DNA from: an uncultured Bacteroidales bacterium
GTDB lineage: Bacteria > Bacteroidota > Bacteroidia > Bacteroidales > G3-4614
DNA length: 64,000 nt
Assembly: GCA_949297125.1 (NCBI GenBank)
Contig: CASFRS010000004.1
Span: forward strand, 62,001 to 126,000
Direction of reading: 5' to 3'
This document shows positions 1 through 9,813 of the stretch, in pieces; the first letter of the stretch is position 1, and every line of letters starts with the position of its first letter. Under the pieces are notes generated by a model, which saw only the letters and a list, made by a program, of their open reading frames with translations, did not search any database and was not told the origin of the DNA. The position numbers and the translations under genes are program-made.

Positions 1-3000
1 AGCCAGATAACATATCTTACAAAACTATACAATGATATAGAAGTTTCAGAACATCCTCGCGAAACTTTTTCTTACAAAGGGAAAGAACCTATATATATCA
101 CAAATGGATGGATTGTGTTTGAATATGCAAATCCTCGGTCATTAACACCAAAAAGATTAACATTTGATACCAAAGAACAGGCAGAAGCGTACAGGGAGAA
201 AATAAATAAAGAAAATAATAAAAAATATGTATCAAAGCCTGTTGAAGACAAAGCACATAATGGTTATAAAAGGTATGAAGCAGTTTTTACCAATCCTATA
301 ACAGGAGAACATTTAGGACTGGGTATAGAATACGATAGTAAAGAATCAGCGGAAGCGTCTCTTAAAGATGACTATCAAAAACTGAATGAAGCTGCAAACG
401 AAGCTATTGCACAGAAAAACGCAGAAACAAAAGACAATAAAAAAGAGTTGCTCGAAATAATAAAATATTATGATTATGAAAATAAGAAATTTAAATACGG
501 TATTATAATATCTGATAGCGCATCCAAAAATAATCCTTTTGATACCATGCCGTTATATTTTGCAGAAGGTATCGAAACAAAAGAAGAAGCATTGTCTTTA
601 TTGGAAAAGAACAAAGACGATTGGGAAAAGAAAGCCAAAGAGGTTAAAGAGAGGAGACAAAAGTTTGTTTATTTTGACGGAGATGGACATACAAGAATAG
701 GAGAAGATTACAGACAAGGTAAAAATGTGTCTGCCGAAGAGTTTGCAACAAAATTTGGTTTTAGAGGAGTACAGTTTGGCAACTGGACCAATCAAGAAGA
801 TAGACAAGCTGCGCTTAATAATGCTTACGATTCTTTCATGGACTTATCTCGCATATTAAATGTATCCCCGCGAGCGTTAAGCCTTAATGGAGAGTTGGGT
901 ATAGCTTTCGGTTCGCGAGGAAGCGGAAATGCAAATGCGCATTACGAAACAAAAGAAGTCGTTATTAATCTTACAAAGACAAGAGGAGCCGGGTCGCTTG
1001 CGCATGAGTGGTGGCATGCACTGGACAACTATTTTGCACGGCAATCAGATATACCGGCAGGATTTACCACAGCAGATAAGAATATAAAGTTACGCTCGGA
1101 AATGCGCGATGCTTTTGACGCGATTGTTGACAATATCAAAAAATCAGACTATCATTCCCGCTCGCGAAAAAGAGGTACTTATTGGGGATCGATAGAAGAA
1201 GAAACAGCTCGATTATTTGGAGAATGGATTGTAAAACAATTATCGCAGCATAACGCATATAATCACTTTTTGTCCGAAGGAACAGGAGATGCCCAGGAAC
1301 GATATGCACGTATGCAATACGAAATATATCAAGTCATAAACACCGAATTTAACCTGCACAAAGGAAAAGAACGGAAAGAACTTATGACATACGAGGAGTT
1401 TAAAAAAACACCTCAAGCATTGAGAGGTTTTGTATATCCGACAAAGGAAGAATTGGAAACTTTCGGAAAAGATTTGGATAATCTTTTTGATGTTATACAG
1501 GAACGTGTCGATGAAGAGACAGGCAACATTGCATTGTACAGAACAAAAGACACAGAAGAGCGTTACAGAGAATCCGAGGAGCCGGTATCCCGGCAAAAGC
1601 AAACAGGAATACCCTATCGGCTATCTGGAGAGCTGGATGAAAACGGACACCCGTTTGTTTTAGCTTCCGACGGAACAACTACATTCGGAGAAATTAGGGC
1701 GGATAGTGGATTGCAGCCTGCACCAATCAAATTAAGCAGGGGCATACAAGATGAAAACGGGAAAGGATATGGGCTTTTGCACATTGAAGCAAACCACGGA
1801 GAAGAGATACGCAAAGCCGGCTTTTCCTCAGTAAACGATTTTGTGTCGTTCATAGCACATAACTATGATAAAGACAATATCCGTGTAGGAAAACGCAGAC
1901 ATAACGGTAATATCACTTATCTGTTGCAGGTTACTGATTCGCATGACAATACTCTGTTTATTGAAATGTCAAGAGACGGGTCGTATTGGAACGTAAATAG
2001 TGCCGGAGTATTTCGCAAAAAATATTCTAATAAAAAAGAAACGGTCGTCAAGACCGAACCTCAACAACCGAATAATGCCATTTCAGCTGGCTCTTCGCTT
2101 TCTGAAAACGAGGAAAGAGGCATTACATCTTCAGAACCCAACGGTGAGCCACCCGTTTCCAATAGCAAATATAGCAAAGAATCCTCAAACGTACAAGAGC
2201 CGCTCCGGCATCGTACAGGAGAGGAAGCAGGGAGCAGAGACATTATCGACATGACGGAAGAAGAACTTGCCGAAATCCGGGCAAAGGAGAGGGAGAAGAT
2301 AGACAGGATATTCGGCAAGGATTTTCTCGACAACGTAGCCAAGGCAGTAGAAAAGCGAAAGGCAGAGAGAAAGGCTGTGGTAAGCAAGGCGGCAAGAGAG
2401 CTGCGGTCAGAACTTACCGCCTCTCCGGACATTGTGCTTGTCTCCGACCTGAAAGACATACCCGAAGAGGACCTGCAAGGCAAGACCCCGCAGGAAGCCA
2501 TCCGGCGCATGCGGGCAAAAGGCTGGTATACACCCGGCAACGGGAAAGTATACATAAACCTCTCCATGCATTCAACGGCGGAGGACGTAAAAGCCACAAT
2601 CCTGCACGAGGTAGTTGCACACAAAGGGTTGCGGGCCCTGCTCGGGGAGGAATCTTTCGGGGCACTCTGCGATGCCGTTTACCGGTCCATGCCGAAAAAA
2701 CGGCAGAAAGCATATGAAGATACATACAAAAATATATATCCAAATGCCGCAGAGGCAGAACTGCGCCGCATAATAGCGGACGAATATATGGCCCGTCTTG
2801 CCGAGGGAGGAGTACGGCAGAGCATCCCGCAGCGGATAATATCGGCAATAAGGGAGTTTCTGCGCAGTATCGGAATAGACCTCGACATAAACGATGCCGA
2901 CATACGCCACCTGCTGGCTCAATCTTACAAAAACATGCAGGAAGCCGATGCCGTTAAGGTATTAGACAACAGCGCACTGCTGGCCCGGTTACGCAAAGCC

Positions 3001-6000
3001 GCCGAGGAAACGCACATAAAATCCGAAGCCGAATCGGTGTTTAGGCTCGGCGACAACAACAAAACATTTTCAGAAAGAGTAAACAGAGCCGTAGAAAACA
3101 AAGGCACAGTAAAGCCTAACCTTGCCGAAGAAAATCTAAAAGTGATTAACATACCAAAACACAAGTATAAAGGTTCTGTCGGAGAGGTCAAAAAACAAGC
3201 CGAAGAAGATGCAAGAAAGAAATATCAAGGCAAGACTTTGTATTATGACAACTATGGAACAGCGTTTGACTATACTATTAGTGGAGAAAGTATAGAAAAG
3301 TCTATTAGCAAAAAAGCAACAGATAAAAGCACCAATATAGGCATACATATAGCAGTTCTTAACCGATTAGACGAGGTTATCGCCAATAGCATAGAAGTAG
3401 AAGAACATCCTGATTACAAGAAAGGAGCAGATGAAGAACGCAGACCAGAGAACGGTTATAATGCCAATACATTAATTCATCGTTTTTATGGAGCTATTAA
3501 AATAGACGGCATTGTGTATAGAGTTAAAACCACAATGAAAGAAAGTAGGTCTGCAGTAGAGGGTAATAAACAATACTCCTACGAGGTTACAAACGTAGAA
3601 CGGCTCAATGCTGATGCATTAAGCCGTTCTAATGGGGTGGGAGGCCTCACATCTTCAAGAGAGGATGCCCTTCCGCTTGCAAAGATAATAGAAAAAGAAA
3701 CAAAATCCTACGAAAAAGGGAAAAAAATACTCGAAGCCTCTCGCGAGAGCGATATCCGTTTCCGCATGGATAACGACCTCGAAGCCATCAATAAACGATT
3801 CAACGAGGAATTGGAGCAGCAGATAAACGGAACCCTGCCACAAGGGCACATATACAAGTTGGGACGGCCGGGAAAAATATTGCGCAGTACAGGCATCCCC
3901 GACCTGCCGATAGAAATGTCCTCAAAGATGCTAAAAGAACATTCGGAAGCAGCAAAACACCCGTTTTATATTTCGGATTTAAGAAACCTTATTTATACAA
4001 TACAAAAACCTATTGCCATATTTAAGTATGGAAATCCTCAAAAATCTCAAAATCTAATATTGGAAATAGAACAAAACGGGAAAAATTATCTTGTTGGAGT
4101 ACATTTTAATCAAAAACGTAAAGAGTTAATAGTTTCCGATATACGAGGTATATTTCCAAAGAATAATGCAGAATGGTTGAACTGGATTAACCAAGATAAA
4201 TTATCGTATGCCGACAAAGAAAAAATCCAAGAGTTGATAAACAAACAGCGAAAGACTCTCGCTGAGGTTGAATATCTCGACTTGGATTCCATTGCAAATA
4301 AAATAAAAACTTTTGAGAATCCAAATTTTGAAACCGAAAAAAACACAGAAGACATCCGTTTCCGCTTCACCCCCGAAGAGCGGCAGGCCGGCGTGTCCGC
4401 CCAGGCGGACGGTACATGGATGAAGGCTCCGAACGGGAAGCCTACCAATCTTACTGAAAGGCAGTGGGTGCAGGTGCGCACGAAAGCGTTCAAAGAGTGG
4501 TTCGGCGACTGGGAAAAGGCGGCAAAGTATCGGATGATAAACGACATCGAACCAACCGTAATAAAAAATATTTTAGATAGTAAGGCGGAAGCATTCAAGT
4601 TTTACGGAAACATCAGGGACGTAATTAACAAAACCGATGGAAGGAAAGTCCGATTCTTTAATACGGCTTTTGACAAAGTTTATCGAGATGGCGGATTATT
4701 CGCAAAATCCATTACAGGGCTAAAAGAATGCTTTGAAAATTCTATTTGCGCATACAGCGAAAAAGACAACCGAGGCGGAGTGCAACGCTGGGGCGGGAGC
4801 GTTCATAAAACACACCCTAACATCGACTTTTATCACAACTATATCGGTAAGGTATCAATCCACGAAAAGGAATGTTTTGTCAGATTTACCGTGCAAGAAG
4901 AAAAGTCTGGAGGAAACGGGGTACATTCATTCTTTGTTTCAGAAGTCGAATTGTACGAAAAAGGGCAAGACACCCAAACTCGCCTGCCATTAACGCGACA
5001 GAAGAATGGACAACCCGCCCTTACTGACGCGAAGTTACAAAAATTCCTTGAAGAAGCAAAAGATGCAGCGGAAAACGCCTCAAAAGTTGTGGATGAGAAC
5101 GGCGAGCCGAGGGTGATAGATGGATTATACTTAAACATAAAAGAAAGAAATCCCATAACAAGACTTGATATTTCAATAAATAAGGCTAATAATTATGTAA
5201 ATAAGATTTCAGAAATTGAGAATGAAACTGGGATGGAATGGGATAATGAATCTATATTCTATCAAGAAGAAAAAGCATACAACTTACTTGAAAGTATAGT
5301 TTCTCAAAAAGATTATATTGAAATACTTATAAATTCAATTAGAAAAGGAATAATCCCTTCTATTGTTGTTGCATATAGATATGGCGACATAAACGAAAGG
5401 GAAAGGTCTTATAATTATAGAGACCAGATATTTGAACAGGGTATTTCTGTAGTAGGTAGAGCATCTGAACTAAATACAAATATTGACAAATACTACGAAT
5501 TGTTCTATGGAGAACAGCCTTATAATATTGTTGTTGGTGTATATTCTGGAAATAGAGGTGCTGACGGAGAAATACTTTTAACTCCAGCTACGAAATTGGG
5601 GTTAGTAGAAAATTTAGGTAATATAATCAAGTCTGCTACGGACAACACAGGCTCGTTTTCGTCGGAGAATGCAGACATCCGTTTCCGCATGGATAACGAC
5701 CTCGAAGCCATCAATAAACGATTCAACGAGGAATTGGAACGTTATCAGCACGGAAAGATGAGTAAAAACGAAATGTTTCACCTTGGCCTACCGAATGGAA
5801 TTATGAGCATATTCTTGCCAAATTTGCCGATAGTAATGCGACAAAAGGTCGTAAATAAGGCTGCAAAGAAAAAACACGATGTAGAAGTTTCATCAATAAT
5901 GAATATGCCGCAAAAAATTTCAGAGCCTATATTTATATTTAAAAAGGACAACAAATCGCTGTCAATTCTGTCAGAGATGAAAGACAGGGTTGGAAGAAAT

Positions 6001-6609
6001 GTATTTGTTGCGCTTGATTTATTGTCGAAGATACAAGATGGAAAACGTTACATTGAGGTCAACAATGTAACTACCGTTCATGGTCGGCGTATGGAGAACA
6101 TAATTCGCCCCATAAATGAGAATAATAGCTTGCAATGGGTTGATAAAAAGAAAGCTCTTGAGTGGTTCTCCTCAGCATCACCCAATGTTCAGCAGGAAAT
6201 AACCTCTCAAGAACTTAAAGATGCTACAAATAAAATAAAAACTTTTGAGAATCCAAATTTTGAAACCGAAAAAAACACAGAAGACATCCGTTTCCGCTTC
6301 ACCCCCGAAGAACAGCAGGTCAACATAGCCTCCGAAGCCTCCGACCGAAAATATACCGAGACAGACAAAGTTCCGGAAATAGATTATGATATGTCGGCGG
6401 GCGATGTAGCCGAACAGGTCTCCGCAAAGGCCGCTATAGAGCCTCTTTACAGGCTTGACGTATTTGACAAAGATTTTGCAAGCGAAATCGCGATACAGGA
6501 AGCAATGCAGCAATGCGTTTCAATCAACAGCAACAATCCTCCTTTTACCGTAAACATGGCAGATATTTACGGAATGTACCGCGTTTTGCTTTGCATGTCG
6601 ATTAAATAA
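1..6609 (+). CDS. Giant polyvalent mobile-element protein, 5' partial
   Basis: The frame is open from base 1, so the true start lies left of the window; about 2,200 residues are visible. In order I see: three short similar N-terminal units (FDTKEQAEAY, YDSKESAEAS, IETKEEALSL); a zincin-like module with HEWWH (1003-1017); a module around 1600-2010 with IKLSRGIQDENGKGYG; a second metallopeptidase-like module with HEVVAHKGLR (2605-2634); an LPD3-like module (about 3130-3620); a MuF C-terminal/PBECR RNase-like module (3816-4290); a module opening with LTERQWVQVRTKAFKEWFGD, which usually precedes phage ADP-ribosyltransferase domains; and a second MuF_C-like module (5740-6230). DIRFR linkers separate modules. 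Such proteins are carried by phages and conjugative elements and are thought to be co-delivered effectors; that role is inference. Family names are from memory. Base composition is visibly AT-rich except about 2250-3050. The end is abrupt, 53 bp from tRNA-Pro. Confidence 0.85.
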   Translation, partial: SQITYLTKLYNDIEVSEHPRETFSYKGKEPIYITNGWIVFEYANPRSLTPKRLTFDTKEQAEAYREKINKENNKKYVSKPVEDKAHNGYKRYEAVFTNPITGEHLGLGIEYDSKESAEASLKDDYQKLNEAANEAIAQKNAETKDNKKELLEIIKYYDYENKKFKYGIIISDSASKNNPFDTMPLYFAEGIETKEEALSLLEKNKDDWEKKAKEVKERRQKFVYFDGDGHTRIGEDYRQGKNVSAEEFATKFGFRGVQFGNWTNQEDRQAALNNAYDSFMDLSRILNVSPRALSLNGELGIAFGSRGSGNANAHYETKEVVINLTKTRGAGSLAHEWWHALDNYFARQSDIPAGFTTADKNIKLRSEMRDAFDAIVDNIKKSDYHSRSRKRGTYWGSIEEETARLFGEWIVKQLSQHNAYNHFLSEGTGDAQERYARMQYEIYQVINTEFNLHKGKERKELMTYEEFKKTPQALRGFVYPTKEELETFGKDLDNLFDVIQERVDEETGNIALYRTKDTEERYRESEEPVSRQKQTGIPYRLSGELDENGHPFVLASDGTTTFGEIRADSGLQPAPIKLSRGIQDENGKGYGLLHIEANHGEEIRKAGFSSVNDFVSFIAHNYDKDNIRVGKRRHNGNITYLLQVTDSHDNTLFIEMSRDGSYWNVNSAGVFRKKYSNKKETVVKTEPQQPNNAISAGSSLSENEERGITSSEPNGEPPVSNSKYSKESSNVQEPLRHRTGEEAGSRDIIDMTEEELAEIRAKEREKIDRIFGKDFLDNVAKAVEKRKAERKAVVSKAARELRSELTASPDIVLVSDLKDIPEEDLQGKTPQEAIRRMRAKGWYTPGNGKVYINLSMHSTAEDVKATILHEVVAHKGLRALLGEESFGALCDAVYRSMPKKRQKAYEDTYKNIYPNAAEAELRRIIADEYMARLAEGGVRQSIPQRIISAIREFLRSIGIDLDINDADIRHLLAQSYKNMQEADAVKVLDNSALLARLRKAAEETHIKSEAESVFRLGDNNKTFSERVNRAVENKGTVKPNLAEENLKVINIPKHKYKGSVGEVKKQAEEDARKKYQGKTLYYDNYGTAFDYTISGESIEKSISKKATDKSTNIGIHIAVLNRLDEVIANSIEVEEHPDYKKGADEERRPENGYNANTLIHRFYGAIKIDGIVYRVKTTMKESRSAVEGNKQYSYEVTNVERLNADALSRSNGVGGLTSSREDALPLAKIIEKETKSYEKGKKILEASRESDIRFRMDNDLEAINKRFNEELEQQINGTLPQGHIYKLGRPGKILRSTGIPDLPIEMSSKMLKEHSEAAKHPFYISDLRNLIYTIQKPIAIFKYGNPQKSQNLILEIEQNGKNYLVGVHFNQKRKELIVSDIRGIFPKNNAEWLNWINQDKLSYADKEKIQELINKQRKTLAEVEYLDLDSIANKIKTFENPNFETEKNTEDIRFRFTPEERQAGVSAQADGTWMKAPNGKPTNLTERQWVQVRTKAFKEWFGDWEKAAKYRMINDIEPTVIKNILDSKAEAFKFYGNIRDVINKTDGRKVRFFNTAFDKVYRDGGLFAKSITGLKECFENSICAYSEKDNRGGVQRWGGSVHKTHPNIDFYHNYIGKVSIHEKECFVRFTVQEEKSGGNGVHSFFVSEVELYEKGQDTQTRLPLTRQKNGQPALTDAKLQKFLEEAKDAAENASKVVDENGEPRVIDGLYLNIKERNPITRLDISINKANNYVNKISEIENETGMEWDNESIFYQEEKAYNLLESIVSQKDYIEILINSIRKGIIPSIVVAYRYGDINERERSYNYRDQIFEQGISVVGRASELNTNIDKYYELFYGEQPYNIVVGVYSGNRGADGEILLTPATKLGLVENLGNIIKSATDNTGSFSSENADIRFRMDNDLEAINKRFNEELERYQHGKMSKNEMFHLGLPNGIMSIFLPNLPIVMRQKVVNKAAKKKHDVEVSSIMNMPQKISEPIFIFKKDNKSLSILSEMKDRVGRNVFVALDLLSKIQDGKRYIEVNNVTTVHGRRMENIIRPINENNSLQWVDKKKALEWFSSASPNVQQEITSQELKDATNKIKTFENPNFETEKNTEDIRFRFTPEEQQVNIASEASDRKYTETDKVPEIDYDMSAGDVAEQVSAKAAIEPLYRLDVFDKDFASEIAIQEAMQQCVSINSNNPPFTVNMADIYGMYRVLLCMSIK
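3754..3815 (+). repeat. 62-bp intragenic repeat, copy 1 (linker)
   Basis: Identical to 5677-5738. It encodes the linker beginning IRFRMDNDLEAINKRF, placed immediately before the first MuF_C-like module. Confidence 0.95.
4295..4379 (+). repeat. 85-bp intragenic repeat, copy 1 (linker)
   Basis: Identical over 85 bp to 6227-6311. It encodes the end of the first MuF_C-like module (IKTFENPNFETEKNTED) and the IRFRFTPEE linker. Confidence 0.95.
5677..5738 (+). repeat. 62-bp intragenic repeat, copy 2
   Basis: Second copy of 3754-3815, placed at the same relative position before the second MuF_C-like module. Confidence 0.95.
6227..6311 (+). repeat. 85-bp intragenic repeat, copy 2
   Basis: Second copy of 4295-4379. 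Together with 5677-5738 it brackets the second MuF_C-like module, which itself has diverged from the first. Confidence 0.95.
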
Positions 6610-6652
6610 AAAAGCATTGGCTTGCAGTAAACCGCCTGTAAGCCGATGCTTT
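6605..6652 (-). terminator. Rho-independent terminator after tRNA-Pro
   Basis: Arms 6611-6626 and 6637-6652 pair over 16 positions with two G-U type mismatches around a 10-nt loop. Read on the minus strand the hairpin is followed by TTTTTTATTT. The T tract overlaps the stop codon of the polyvalent gene. Confidence 0.85.
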
Positions 6653-6662
6653 AAAATAATTG

Positions 6663-6736
6663 TCGGGGTGACAGGATTCGAACCTGCGACCACCTGCTCC
6701 CAAAGCAGGCGCGCTACCGGACTGCGCTACGCCCCG
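6663..6736 (-). tRNA. tRNA-Pro (anticodon UGG)
   Basis: A full cloverleaf is readable on the minus strand: acceptor CGGGGCG, D arm TAGCGCAGTCCGGTAGCGC, anticodon loop TTTGGGA, T loop TTCGAAT, discriminator A; CCA is not encoded. The acceptor stem has a C6-A67 mismatch (3' strand CACCCCG where CGCCCCG would pair fully). The 3' end faces the mobile-element protein. Confidence 0.95.
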
Positions 6737-6823
6737 ATTGGATGATTGCAGGCCGCCTGTCTGCATTGTCTGCGTAAAAGGGCATCTGGTGCACCGATGC
6801 CGGCACTCTGCAATTTCCGCGCG

Positions 6824-6853
6824 CAAAGGTAATCATATTTCTTTTTAATACAA
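6824..6853 (-). promoter_or_regulatory. Predicted promoter of tRNA-Pro
   Basis: On the minus strand TTG, 19 bp, TACCTTTG matches the Bacteroidales -33/-7 consensus. The start would fall near 6817, about 80 bp before the tRNA. Confidence 0.65.
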
Positions 6854-6871
6854 TATTAATTGTCCGGTAAG

Positions 6872-6902
6872 TTTGAAATAACCCGTTTTTATCTTACTTT
6901 TG
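6872..6902 (+). promoter_or_regulatory. Predicted promoter of aspS
   Basis: TTTG (6872-6875), 19 bp, TACTTTTG (6895-6902): a good -33/-7 match, about 45 bp before the aspS start. Confidence 0.7.
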
Positions 6903-6947
6903 CAAGCCTGGTAAGCCGTATGCAACAGGCGGGAAATATTTATATTT

Positions 6948-8714
6948 ATGTATAGAAGTGTAACTTGCGGTCAGTTGAGAATGACCGATGTAAATAGCAG
7001 TGCCGTATTGGCCGGGTGGGTACAGCGTATCCGTAAAATGGGTGGAATGACATTTGTGGATTTGCGCGACCGTTACGGTATAACGCAGCTGGTTTTCAAC
7101 AACGATGTGGATGCTGCCCTGTGCGATGCCGCAAACAAGTTGGGGCGCGAATATGTAATACAGGTAACCGGAACGGTAAGGGAACGCTATAACAAGAACC
7201 GCAATATCCCTACCGGCGATATTGAAATTGAAGTAAATAGTCTGAATATATTGAGCACGTCCGATACTCCTCCGTTTACCATTGAGGATGATAGCGACGG
7301 GGGGGACGACCTCAGGATGCAGTACCGTTACCTCGACTTGCGCCGCGACTGTGTACGCAAGAACCTCGAACTGCGGCACAAACTTGCGTTTGAGGTACGC
7401 CGTTATCTCGATTCGCAGAATTTCCTTGAGATAGAGACTCCAATACTGATAAAGTCCACGCCTGAAGGGGCGCGCGATTTTGTTGTGCCCTCGCGCATGA
7501 ATCCCGGCGAGTTCTATGCACTTCCGCAGTCGCCCCAAACGTTCAAGCAGTTGCTTATGGTATCGGGTTTCGACCGCTATTTCCAGATAGCGAAATGTTT
7601 CCGCGATGAAGATTTGCGGGCCGACCGCCAACCGGAGTTTACGCAGATTGACTGCGAGATGTCGTTTGTGGAACAGGAAGATGTGCTTGCCATATTTGAA
7701 GGTATGGTAAAGCATGTGTTCAAAGAGATAAAAGGCGTGGAATTTGAAGGTGAGTTCCCGCGCATGACATGGCATGATGCAATGAAGTATTACGGAAGCG
7801 ACAAGCCCGATATCCGGTTCGGCATGCGTTTCGTGGAGATGAAGGAGCTTACCGGCGGGAAGAATTTTGCGGTATTCGATTCGGCCGAATATGTAGGCGG
7901 AATCGTTGCGCAGGGATGTGCGGCCTATTCCCGTAAGCAGATAGATGAATTGACCGAGTTTGTAAAACGTCCGCAGATAGGGGCAAAAGGTCTGGTGTAT
8001 GTAAAGTGCGAGGAGAACGGCGCGTATAAGTCGTCGGTAGACAAGTTCTATTCGCAGGACGACCTTGCCTGTTGGGCAAAAGAGTGCGGTGCAAATCCCG
8101 GCGACCTTATCCTTATTCTTGCCGGCAAGAAAACCGCTACGCAGAAGGCCCTTTGCGAGTTGCGTCTGGAGATGGGCAACCGTTTGGGACTGCGCGATAA
8201 AAATACGTTCGCACCGTTATGGGTGGTTGATTTCCCGTTGCTTGAATGGGACGAGGAGACGCAACGCTATTATGCGATGCATCATCCGTTTACTGCACCG
8301 AAGCCCGAGGATATTCCCTTGCTCGATACGGACCCCGGTGCAGTTCGCGCCAATGCATACGATATGGTGTTCAACGGTGTGGAATTGGGCGGCGGTTCCA
8401 TAAGAATCCACGACAGCGGGTTGCAGGACAAGATGTTCGAGGTGCTTGGATTTACCCACGAACAGGCGCAGTATCAGTTCGGGTTTCTTATGGATGCATT
8501 CAAATACGGCGCTCCCCCTCACGGAGGGTTGGCGTTCGGGCTCGACCGTTTCGTGTCGTTGCTGGCCGGGCTCGATTCGATAAGGGACTGCATAGCTTTC
8601 CCGAAAAACAATTCCGGACGCGACACGATGAGCGGCGCTCCGTCCATACTCGACGACTCGCAGTTGAAGGAATTGCAGATAAAGCTCGATTTGCAACACC
8701 CCGAGGCAAAATAG
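6948..8714 (+). CDS. aspS: Aspartyl-tRNA synthetase
   Basis: 588 residues, normal for bacterial AspRS. It charges tRNA-Asp with aspartate in the cytoplasm. An N-terminal OB-fold anticodon-binding domain (about 1-105) is followed by the class II core with motif 2 ([18 protein letters not shown]), the bacterial GAD insertion (about 280-410) and motif 3 ([15 protein letters not shown]) near the C-terminus. The ATG at 6948 fits the family N-terminus (RSVTCGQL) and lies just after a good promoter. It is followed after 3 bp by the NIF3-family gene, so the two are probably co-transcribed. Whether it is the discriminating or non-discriminating form cannot be told by eye. Confidence 0.98.
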   Translation: MYRSVTCGQLRMTDVNSSAVLAGWVQRIRKMGGMTFVDLRDRYGITQLVFNNDVDAALCDAANKLGREYVIQVTGTVRERYNKNRNIPTGDIEIEVNSLNILSTSDTPPFTIEDDSDGGDDLRMQYRYLDLRRDCVRKNLELRHKLAFEVRRYLDSQNFLEIETPILIKSTPEGARDFVVPSRMNPGEFYALPQSPQTFKQLLMVSGFDRYFQIAKCFRDEDLRADRQPEFTQIDCEMSFVEQEDVLAIFEGMVKHVFKEIKGVEFEGEFPRMTWHDAMKYYGSDKPDIRFGMRFVEMKELTGGKNFAVFDSAEYVGGIVAQGCAAYSRKQIDELTEFVKRPQIGAKGLVYVKCEENGAYKSSVDKFYSQDDLACWAKECGANPGDLILILAGKKTATQKALCELRLEMGNRLGLRDKNTFAPLWVVDFPLLEWDEETQRYYAMHHPFTAPKPEDIPLLDTDPGAVRANAYDMVFNGVELGGGSIRIHDSGLQDKMFEVLGFTHEQAQYQFGFLMDAFKYGAPPHGGLAFGLDRFVSLLAGLDSIRDCIAFPKNNSGRDTMSGAPSILDDSQLKELQIKLDLQHPEAK

Positions 8715-8717
8715 GAA

Positions 8718-9812
8718 ATGAGAATATCCGACATAACATCGGCCATAGAAGAGTTTGCGCCGTTATCGTTGCAGGAGGGTTACGACAACAGCGGCATGCA
8801 GATAGGCGACAGCTGTCGCGAAGCTACCGGCGTGCTGCTTTGCGTGGATGTTACCGAGGATATTGTGGATGAAGCCATAGAAAACGGGATAAATCTGATA
8901 ATATCGCATCATCCGTTAATATTCAAGGGAATAAAAAGAATAACGGGGGCTACCGACATAGAACGTTGCATAATGAAGGCCGCCGGCAACGGCATTGCCG
9001 TATATTCGGCACACACGAATATGGATAATGCCGATAAAGGCGTAAGTTACCGTATGGCCGAAAAACTGGGGCTGGAGAATATAGCCCCTCTTGCACCGGT
9101 TGCGGGAAAACTGATGAAGATAACCGTATTTGTTCCGTTATCGCATTCCGAAGCCGTGCGTTCGGCGCTGTTTGCGGCCGGGGCAGGCACGATAGGAAAC
9201 TACGATTCCTGCAGTTACAATATGTCCGGATACGGGACGTTCCGGGCCAGGGAAGGTGCAAATCCTTATTGCGGGGAGGTCGGCAGGCTGCATCGCGAAG
9301 AAGAGGAGAGGATAGAGGCTGTATTCCCGTCGTATAAAAGAACGGAAGTTTTAAGGCAGTTGTACAAGGCCCATCCGTATGAAGAGCCCGCATTTGACCT
9401 GCTGAAACTGGAAAACCCCATTTGTACTATAGGTTCGGGTGCGATAGGGGAGTTGATGTACCCTATGGACGAAATGGATTTCCTTGAACGGATAAAGAGC
9501 GTGTTCCGGTGCGGGATGTTGAAGCATTCCGCATTGACAGGCAGGAAAATAAGGAGGGTTGCAATGTGCGGCGGTTCCGGCTCGTTCCTGATTGATGAAG
9601 CATTGAAAGCCGAGGCAGATGTGTATATAACCGCCGAGATAGGGTATCACGATTACTTCAGGGCCGACGGCAACATCCTGCTTGTGGATGCCGGGCATTA
9701 TGAGACCGAACAATATACAAAAGACATATTTTATGATATAATAACGAAAAAATTCCCTAACTTTGCAGTTCATTACACAAAGGTGGGGATTAACCCGGTA
9801 AATTATTTGTAA
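8718..9812 (+). CDS. NIF3/YbgI-family dinuclear metal protein
   Basis: 364 residues. The N-terminal half has the metal-binding SHHPLIF motif (about 57-63) and AHTNMD, and the C-terminal half has DAGHYETE, giving the two split halves of the NIF3 metal site. The inserted middle segment (about 125-235) is the extra PII/CutA-like domain typical of long Bacteroidota and Firmicutes members. Family members form toroidal hexamers with two metal ions per subunit; the annotation 'GTP cyclohydrolase I type 2' is common but the physiological reaction is not firmly known. It lies between aspS (3-bp gap) and the zinc-ribbon gene (1-bp gap). This NIF3 plus zinc-ribbon pairing recurs in bacteria and suggests linked function. 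Confidence 0.92.
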   Translation: MRISDITSAIEEFAPLSLQEGYDNSGMQIGDSCREATGVLLCVDVTEDIVDEAIENGINLIISHHPLIFKGIKRITGATDIERCIMKAAGNGIAVYSAHTNMDNADKGVSYRMAEKLGLENIAPLAPVAGKLMKITVFVPLSHSEAVRSALFAAGAGTIGNYDSCSYNMSGYGTFRAREGANPYCGEVGRLHREEEERIEAVFPSYKRTEVLRQLYKAHPYEEPAFDLLKLENPICTIGSGAIGELMYPMDEMDFLERIKSVFRCGMLKHSALTGRKIRRVAMCGGSGSFLIDEALKAEADVYITAEIGYHDYFRADGNILLVDAGHYETEQYTKDIFYDIITKKFPNFAVHYTKVGINPVNYL

Positions 9813-9813
9813 A

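Noticed and set aside
2061..2922. Several long minus-strand frames opposite the polyprotein
   Set aside because: They are antisense to a well-supported gene, overlap one another, and are rich in Ser/Arg/Cys with no motifs.
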